Positions 58,699-64,000 of a DNA stretch of 64,000 bases are shown one piece after another; within the stretch, counting starts at the first letter, position 1; each line of letters starts with the position of its first letter. Position numbers and translations under genes: made by a program. The DNA comes from Shewanella litorisediminis. GTDB taxonomy: Bacteria > Pseudomonadota > Gammaproteobacteria > Enterobacterales > Shewanellaceae. Under the pieces are notes generated by a model. It did no database searches. It was not told where the DNA came from and saw only the letters and a program-made list of their open reading frames with translations. The stretch covers positions 50,001 to 114,000 of the forward strand of contig NZ_CP069213.1 of assembly GCF_016834455.1 (NCBI RefSeq). Reading direction: 5' to 3'.

Positions 58699-59751
58699 AT
58701 GAACTTTGACCCCAACACGATGAAATCTTTGTGCCTGCTGCGCCTTTCTGCCATTGGTGATGTGTGCCATGCGGTTGCCATGGTGCAGGCAATTCAGCGC
58801 CGTTATCCCGAGCTCGCCATCACCTGGGTGATAGGCAAAGTGGAATATCAGTTGCTTAAGCATTTACCGGGCATCGAGTTTGTGATTTTTGATAAGTCAC
58901 AGGGTTTTAAGGCCTATGGCCAGCTGCGCCGTACGCTCAAAGGGCGCCATTTCGATGTTCTTTTGCATATGCAGGTGGCGCTAAGGGCCACCATCGCCTC
59001 ATTAATGATCCCGGCTAAAGTGCGAATGGGTTTTGACCGTGCCCGCGCCAAAGAAGGCCAGTGGCTGGTGACCAATGAGCGGGTTGAAGCCCTGGCGACG
59101 CCCCATGTGCTGGAGGGATTTATGGGCTTTGCCAGGAAACTTGGCGTGACCGACCTGTCTCCCCGCTGGGACATGCATGTTCCTGCCGCTGACGAAGCGT
59201 TTGCGAAGGATCTGGTTGCCGATGGCGAAAAGGTGCTGGCCATTTGCGCTGCTGCCAGTAAGGCCGAACGCAACTGGCTGCCCGAGCGTTATGCCGCCGT
59301 TGCCGAGCATGCGGTTGCCAATGGATATCGGGTATTGCTTTGCGGCGGCCCGGCCCAGCTTGAAAAAGATCTGGCAGCGGCGATTGAGGCTAATTGTTCG
59401 GCCAAGCTAACCAATCTTGTTGGAAAAACCTCTTTAGTGCAGCTTCTCGCGGTATTGAAGCGGGTTTCGCTGGTAATTGCCCCGGATACGGGCCCAGCGC
59501 ATATGGCGGTGACTCAGGGCACGCCTGTGATAGGTCTGTACGCTCATTCCAACCCGGGACGCACCGGCCCTTATCTCTATCAGGGCTCTGTGGTGAGTGT
59601 TTATGATGAGGCTATCCGCGAGCAGCACCCGGGCAAAACGATTCCCTGGGGGCTTCGCGCCAAAGGCAGTCATCTGATGGAAAAGATAAGCACAGACACT
59701 GTGATAGCCATGTTTGATCGGGTGACTGCCAACACAGATCGGCCAGTATAA
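58699..59751 (+). CDS. Glycosyltransferase family 9 (heptosyltransferase-like)
   Basis: This is a 350-residue cytosolic GT-B enzyme. The N-terminal CLLRLSAIGDVCHAVAMVQA motif and the C-terminal APDTGPAHMAVTQGTPVIGLYAHSNPGRTGPY motif are signatures of the lipopolysaccharide heptosyltransferase family. It probably adds a heptose to the inner core; whether it corresponds to WaaC, WaaF or another member is not decidable here. The first ATG is used; a second ATG seven codons later is an alternative. It is divergent from kdkA. Confidence 0.9.
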   Translation: MNFDPNTMKSLCLLRLSAIGDVCHAVAMVQAIQRRYPELAITWVIGKVEYQLLKHLPGIEFVIFDKSQGFKAYGQLRRTLKGRHFDVLLHMQVALRATIASLMIPAKVRMGFDRARAKEGQWLVTNERVEALATPHVLEGFMGFARKLGVTDLSPRWDMHVPAADEAFAKDLVADGEKVLAICAAASKAERNWLPERYAAVAEHAVANGYRVLLCGGPAQLEKDLAAAIEANCSAKLTNLVGKTSLVQLLAVLKRVSLVIAPDTGPAHMAVTQGTPVIGLYAHSNPGRTGPYLYQGSVVSVYDEAIREQHPGKTIPWGLRAKGSHLMEKISTDTVIAMFDRVTANTDRPV

Positions 59752-59757
59752 ATCAGG

Positions 59758-59873
59758 CGCGATAGACAGGCCGCAGCCGCCATAGAATGTTTGTAATCAG
59801 CTGGTCGTAATAGACAGGTTGCATCAGACCTGTCGAAATAGGCCGGCCGCAACAGCCTGGCGCAATAGCCAGG
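59758..59873. repeat. Degenerate 13-bp repeats after the GT9 gene
   Basis: Five related units occur: CGCGATAGACAGG (59758-59770), CGTAATAGACAGG (59806-59818), CGAAATAGGCCGG (59834-59846), CGCAACAGCCTGG (59848-59860) and CGCAATAGCCAGG (59861-59873). The last two are tandem. They lie in a 262-nt gap that otherwise shows only GCAGGC/GCCTGC (59970-59987). The role is unknown. Confidence 0.55.
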
Positions 59874-60013
59874 TCAGATCATTTGAAAGCAAGGCTTTTT
59901 AAGCCACCGAATCGCGGCGCGTTTATGGCCAAAGCTTTTCGGGGCTGGCACAGACAATTCAATAATCAGGCAGGCAAGATAGCCTGCACCAAGTAAAGGG
60001 AACCAGGCTACCA

Positions 60014-61081
60014 GTGGAAGGGAAGCAACCTAAGTTTCTGTTTTTACCCGTTTCTGATGCTACCGGCATCGGCGAGTATATGCGCTCGGTGATCATCGCC
60101 GACGAAATAGTGCGCCTGTATCCAGAAGCGAGAATCCATTTTTTGCTGAGTTGTGAGGCGCCTTACGCCAGCAGTTGCCCCTATCCTGCAACCTTACTTG
60201 ACGACAGCCCGACCCTGGCGGTCGGCGCCGTGTGTGACTTTATCAGCGACTTCAGCCCGGACGTGGTGCTGTTTGATGCCTCCGGCCGCCGCTCGCAGCT
60301 TGCCCACGCCAAACGCTGCGGCGCGCGGGTGATTTTTATCAGCCAGCATGCTCGTAAACGCCGCCGTGGCATGAAGCTTTCCCGCGCGCGCCTCACCGAT
60401 GTGCATTGGGTGGCGCAGCCTGAATTTGCCATTGCGCCGGTATCAGGGTTTTCCCGCAATAAACTCAAGTTGTTTCGCCTGCCGCAGCCGGTGGCAACCG
60501 GCCCTTTTTTCAGCCGTCCGACCGCGTCGCATCAGCTGGCGCTGCTTGAGCAATTTGAGCTTGAGCGTGACAACTATTGGCTGGTCAATGCCGGCTCCGG
60601 CGCCCATCAGTTGCAAGGGCAGCCAGCCGTGCTTAAGTTTGCCGAGGCGGCCTCTGCCAGTTTTGCCAGCAGTCAGGTTCCGGCGCTGGTGGTGCTCGGC
60701 CCCGGCTTTAAAGGCGAGACGCCGAGCCTGCCTGGGGTAACTTTTGTGCCGTCACTTGGTAATCGCGATTTTATTAACCTGCTAGAGGCGGCCCGCGGCG
60801 CCTTGCTCTCGGGCGGCGATGGTTTGTTGCAGGCCATTGCCCTGAAAAAACCTTGCCTTGCGGTAGCCGTCGCCAAAGATCAGCCGCTGCGGATAGCCGC
60901 CTGTATGCGCATGGGCCTTGTTGTTGGTGGTGAGGCCGATGCCATTAGTGAGGGAATGGTAGTGCTTAATGCAAAATTGCCTGAGCTTAAAGTTGCGCTG
61001 TCGCAGCATAGCTGCGGCAATGGTCTGGACTGGGTCGGCGCTGAATTGTCCCGGCTGCTTGATTGGAAACATGCAGGATGA
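60014..61081 (+). CDS. Putative GT-B-fold glycosyltransferase
   Basis: This is a 355-residue protein. The start is a GTG with CCAGG upstream. The sequence suggests a GT-B enzyme: a glycine-containing N-terminal ATGIGEYMRSVIIADE and a C-terminal LLSGGDGLLQAIALKKPCLAVAVAKDQPLRIAACMR, similar in layout to the MurG/GT28 nucleotide-sugar site. I do not recognise the specific family. The next gene starts within its stop codon (ATGA), so it belongs to a surface-glycan operon. Confidence 0.72.
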   Translation: MEGKQPKFLFLPVSDATGIGEYMRSVIIADEIVRLYPEARIHFLLSCEAPYASSCPYPATLLDDSPTLAVGAVCDFISDFSPDVVLFDASGRRSQLAHAKRCGARVIFISQHARKRRRGMKLSRARLTDVHWVAQPEFAIAPVSGFSRNKLKLFRLPQPVATGPFFSRPTASHQLALLEQFELERDNYWLVNAGSGAHQLQGQPAVLKFAEAASASFASSQVPALVVLGPGFKGETPSLPGVTFVPSLGNRDFINLLEAARGALLSGGDGLLQAIALKKPCLAVAVAKDQPLRIAACMRMGLVVGGEADAISEGMVVLNAKLPELKVALSQHSCGNGLDWVGAELSRLLDWKHAG

Positions 61082-62190
61082 AGAAGCGCGTCGCGATAGT
61101 GATAGATAGCCTGGCTGGCGGCGGCGCCGAGCGGGTGATGCTGACGCTGGCAAGCTCATTCCTTGAGGCCGGCCATTCGGTCGACATGATTACGCTCGAA
61201 GATGACAGGGAGCACAGCCTACCGCCGGGGCTTAGGGTGCATTGCTGCTTTGGCGCCAAATCCGGTGCCATTACAGGATTTTGGCGGGCGGCGCAGTCTG
61301 CAGCCAAGCTTGGGCGCTTTATCGGCGCCATTGAGGCGGCCCATGGCCCGTTTGACCTTATCCTCTCTAATCTTGATAAAGCCAACCTCTTGATGGCGCG
61401 GCTTAAGCTGCCACACCTCTTTTTTGTGGTGCATAACTCAGTAGAAGAGGAGCTTAAGCGTCAGCGTAAGCTTGGGCCTTTGGCGTATTTTTCCATGCTA
61501 AGAGCAAAGCTGGCGCTTACAGGTAAGCGTCTGGTGGCGGTGTCGCGCGGCATTGCCGATGAAATCCTGCAGACCGGGCGCATCCACCCCCTCAGTATTG
61601 AGGTGATTTACAATCCATTCGATTTTCCCGCGTTGGCGGAAAAAGCTTCCGAGCCGCAGGACTTGCCCAAGGGCGATTATCTGGTGCACGTTGGGCGGAT
61701 GGCCAAACAGAAGCGACATGATGTGCTGTTTCAGGCGCTGGCACAAAGCCGCCATGGTTTGCCGCTGGTGCTTTTGTGCCAGAATGTAAAAAAAGCCCGT
61801 AAGCTTGCCAAAAAATATGGGGTCGAGGACAGGCTTATTTTGCCGGGGTTTCAAACCAATCCTTACCCCTGGATTAAAGAGGCTAAATTACTGGTACTGA
61901 GTTCAGATTACGAAGGCCTGCCGACTGTGCTGATTGAGGCGCTGGCGTTAGGCACGTCCGTGGTCAGTACCGATTGCCCCCATGGCCCGAATGAAATTTT
62001 AACCGGCGAGCTTAAGCGCTTTTTGGTGCCAAGGCGCGACAGCGCGGCGCTGGCGGCTGCGATGGATGATGCTGTTAACCATGCCGCGGCATCTGATGCG
62101 CTGCGCCCCGCATTGCCAGAATCGCTCAGGCGCGAGCTTGAGGCAACGCAGGTGATGGCGCGCTATCTGGCGCTGTGCGATAAAAGTTGA
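61078..62190 (+). CDS. Glycosyltransferase family 4
   Basis: This is a 370-residue GT-B retaining glycosyltransferase. The N-terminal VIDSLAGGGAERVMLTLASSF is the classic acceptor-domain start. The C-terminal NPYPWIKEAKLLVLSSDYEGLPTVLIEALALGTSVVSTDCPHGPNEIL contains the Ex7E nucleotide-sugar motif. The sugar and acceptor are unknown. Its ATG overlaps the preceding gene by four bases (ATGA), so translation is coupled. Confidence 0.9.
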   Translation: MKKRVAIVIDSLAGGGAERVMLTLASSFLEAGHSVDMITLEDDREHSLPPGLRVHCCFGAKSGAITGFWRAAQSAAKLGRFIGAIEAAHGPFDLILSNLDKANLLMARLKLPHLFFVVHNSVEEELKRQRKLGPLAYFSMLRAKLALTGKRLVAVSRGIADEILQTGRIHPLSIEVIYNPFDFPALAEKASEPQDLPKGDYLVHVGRMAKQKRHDVLFQALAQSRHGLPLVLLCQNVKKARKLAKKYGVEDRLILPGFQTNPYPWIKEAKLLVLSSDYEGLPTVLIEALALGTSVVSTDCPHGPNEILTGELKRFLVPRRDSAALAAAMDDAVNHAAASDALRPALPESLRRELEATQVMARYLALCDKS

Positions 62191-62259
62191 TAACTTGCTC
62201 GCGCATAACAGTCAGCTTATGTGCTCAGCATAAAGACGGATTTCAATCCAAGGATTTTT

Positions 62260-63015
62260 ATGACCCAACGTGACGTCGCTCTGGTGATTACCAGCTGCAA
62301 CAGATTCGATTTGCTTGAAGATACCCTGCGAAGCTTTTTTGCCTTCAACACCTATCCCATCAAGCAGCACATCATAGTGGAAGACAGCCACAACATCGCC
62401 AAGTTGCGCGCGACCCTGGCCAAGTTCCCCGGGGTGGATTTCACTGTGCTGCACAACGACCCGCAGCTTGGGCAGATGAAAAGCATCGACCGGGCCTACG
62501 CCGAGGTGCGCTGCGATTACATTTTTCATTGTGAGGATGACTGGGAGTTTTATCGCAAGGGCTTTATCGAGGATTCGTTCAAGGTGCTCGACAGCGATGA
62601 AAAGATAGTGACTGTGTGGCTAAGAGAGCAGGACGACACCAACGGTCATCCGGTGGCGCCTGAGATTTATAAAACGGCGGATGCCGAAGCTTTGCCATAT
62701 CAGCTGATGATCACCCATCATCGCAAGCATGAAAAAGCCGATTTATGGCACGGGTTTACCTTTAATCCCGGCCTGCGCCGCTTAAAGGATTACCAGTTGG
62801 TGGCGCCCATCAGCAGTTATTCAGGGGAGCGTACCCTGTCTGAAGCCTATTTCTCCCACGGCTTTCGCGGCGCCATTTTCCCAAAGGGTTATGTACGCCA
62901 CATAGGTGACCATCGCGGTATCCGCTATAAGCTAACAACGCCGCTGTGGGTTAAAGATTTGTCGGTATCGTTTCGCCGTTTACGCCGAAAGCTGGCAGCG
63001 CTGGTCGGCCGCTGA
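62260..63015 (+). CDS. Glycosyltransferase family 2-like
   Basis: This is a 251-residue GT-A protein. It has VALVITSCNRFDLLEDTLRSF at the N terminus and the metal-binding CEDDWEF segment near residues 100-106, and it ends with a basic segment. AAGGA precedes the ATG by 6 nt. The sugar and acceptor are unknown. Its last 36 bp overlap the convergent next gene. It probably belongs to the same surface-glycan run as the two upstream glycosyltransferases. Confidence 0.87.
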   Translation: MTQRDVALVITSCNRFDLLEDTLRSFFAFNTYPIKQHIIVEDSHNIAKLRATLAKFPGVDFTVLHNDPQLGQMKSIDRAYAEVRCDYIFHCEDDWEFYRKGFIEDSFKVLDSDEKIVTVWLREQDDTNGHPVAPEIYKTADAEALPYQLMITHHRKHEKADLWHGFTFNPGLRRLKDYQLVAPISSYSGERTLSEAYFSHGFRGAIFPKGYVRHIGDHRGIRYKLTTPLWVKDLSVSFRRLRRKLAALVGR

Positions 63016-63834
63016 GGTTGGCGTCGGGCACTCATTCACGCACTCATTCAGACCCTGGTCGCAGCGCACTTTGCGCTCGGCCAGGCAGGCCTCAAACAGC
63101 AGGTTGTTTTTCTCAAGTGCCGCTTTGCAGTTCTCTTTGTGATACAGATGAAAGGCAACCCCGGCAAATTTCAGTACTTTGCGTTTAAGCCCCAGATGTA
63201 ACAGCCGGGCGGCAAATTCTTTGTCTTCCGGTCCCCAACCTTCAAAACCAATATTAAAGCCGTTGATGGCCAGTGCATCGGCGCGCCAGAAGGCGAGGTT
63301 GCAGGCATGTATGCTGTCGGCCGAGCTGCATTTTGACATTGCCACTTGCCGGGAGAGCCAGGCAAAGCGCAGCGCCGTGCTGCGGCCGCGATACAGGCCT
63401 TTTGAAAAGACACTGGGCACCAATCCTGTTTTAATGACTTTGTCACTGAGCGCTGCAGTCATGCGGGCGCGTTTGCCGCTGACAAAGTGCCCGCGTGCCG
63501 CGGCCTTCAGGTGATCGGCGATAAAGTGGCGCTGCAGCACCAGATCGCCATCAATCAGCACTATGTAATCACCCCTGGCTTTGGCGATGGCCTTGTTGCG
63601 GCTCATGGCAACCCTGAAGCCCTTATCCTCTTGCCAGCTGTGAATCAGCGGCACCGGAAACCGCGCCTGAAAATCTGCAATCAGCGCCGCGGTGGCCTCG
63701 GTTGAACCGTCATCTGCGATGATCACTTCATCGGGCAGATGCGATTGGCGCAGCACAGATTCGAGCACGCACTTGAGCGCCTCGGGCCAGTTGTAGGTGG
63801 TAACAATCAAAGAGACAGACAGAGCTTCGGACAT
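62980..63834 (-). CDS. Glycosyltransferase family 2 with galactosyltransferase-like C-terminal part
   Basis: This is a 284-residue GT-A enzyme. The N-terminal SLIVTTYNWPEALKCVLESV, DDGS and the DGDLVLQ metal motif are typical of family 2. The C-terminal half contains GFEGWGPEDKEFAARLLHLG, the Glyco_transf_7C signature found in chondroitin-polymerase-like enzymes. It is transcribed against the other glycosyltransferases and overlaps the previous gene by 36 bp. Confidence 0.89.
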   Translation of the reverse strand: MSEALSVSLIVTTYNWPEALKCVLESVLRQSHLPDEVIIADDGSTEATAALIADFQARFPVPLIHSWQEDKGFRVAMSRNKAIAKARGDYIVLIDGDLVLQRHFIADHLKAAARGHFVSGKRARMTAALSDKVIKTGLVPSVFSKGLYRGRSTALRFAWLSRQVAMSKCSSADSIHACNLAFWRADALAINGFNIGFEGWGPEDKEFAARLLHLGLKRKVLKFAGVAFHLYHKENCKAALEKNNLLFEACLAERKVRCDQGLNECVNECPTPTSAADQRCQLSA

Positions 63835-64000
63835 AGTCGCAAACAGAAAACGAATATTCCGGACATTATATTGTTTTAAGCGTATGCGGCGTAATGAAAA
63901 TATGTTAATTAACCATTTCGTTGTATTGGTTAACTTTATATTTACACTTTGTCATGGTTTGCACGAGAGCCGCTAACCAAGCGGCAGCAAAGTCGCGCAG
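63835..64000. other. AT-rich intergenic region at the window end
   Basis: This stretch upstream of the GT2 gene includes the palindrome GTTAATTAAC (63904-63913) and the inverted pair TTAACCA/TGGTTAA (63909-63915, 63927-63933). It may hold promoters. No gene is visible before the edge. Confidence 0.4.

Overview
The window reads as a chromosomal segment of a Shewanella-like gammaproteobacterium. This is an inference from gene content, protein wording and order: gpmM-envC-ctpA-yibQ opposite yibN-secB-gpsA, hemN-yihI-engB-Spot 42-polA, and kbl-tdh-glpE-glpG. Base composition is moderately GC-rich and mostly even. I see no prophage, transposase, CRISPR array or tRNA gene.

Layout. 1-3052: 3' part of an rRNA operon (23S cut by the window edge, complete 5S, terminator). 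3158-10932: a small Cys-cluster protein with nsrR; then, on the minus strand, gpmM-envC-ctpA-yibQ (glycolysis plus cell-wall hydrolysis control); then, divergently, yibN-secB-gpsA. 11004-18784: a flavoprotein, a three-gene signalling operon (receiver-GGDEF, lipoprotein solute-binding protein, hybrid kinase), mogA and an NlpC/P60 lipoprotein. 18820-23328: pbpG-GNAT-hutD, a thioesterase, mtnC and an AraC/GyrI regulator. 23412-31119: a membrane protein/LytS-like kinase/LytTR regulator/S41 protease operon, a MerR-methyltransferase fusion, an esterase, and an apparently frameshifted zinc-ribbon membrane protein. 31278-31431: a dense block of five hairpins. 31494-33643: divergent hutI and hutC around a perfect 16-bp palindrome. 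33850-44442: a GGDEF/EAL protein, a lysophospholipase-like hydrolase, a DUF885 lipoprotein, adenosine deaminase, hemN, an amidohydrolase, a DUF2489 protein and yihI.

45215-47733 holds the RNA genes that I find most interesting. A minus-strand stretch with 18 GGA motifs in about 365 nt, ending in a strong intrinsic terminator, looks like a CsrB/CsrC-type RNA. It lies between yihI and engB, where E. coli has csrC. Spot 42 (spf) lies between engB and polA, as in enterobacteria. Just downstream of Spot 42, on the same strand, there is a second promoter-to-terminator unit of about 110 nt with a CUCCCC hairpin loop, a possible undescribed small RNA.

48255-64000: polA, elbB, glpE-glpG, kbl-tdh (threonine catabolism), a TetR regulator, and a lipopolysaccharide core/surface glycan region (waaA, kdkA, a GT9 enzyme and four further glycosyltransferases). 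A short family of degenerate 13-bp repeats lies in front of the glycosyltransferase run.

Recurring themes are envelope biogenesis (EnvC, CtpA, PbpG, NlpC/P60, WaaA, KdkA, glycosyltransferases), c-di-GMP and two-component signalling, and post-transcriptional control by small RNAs.
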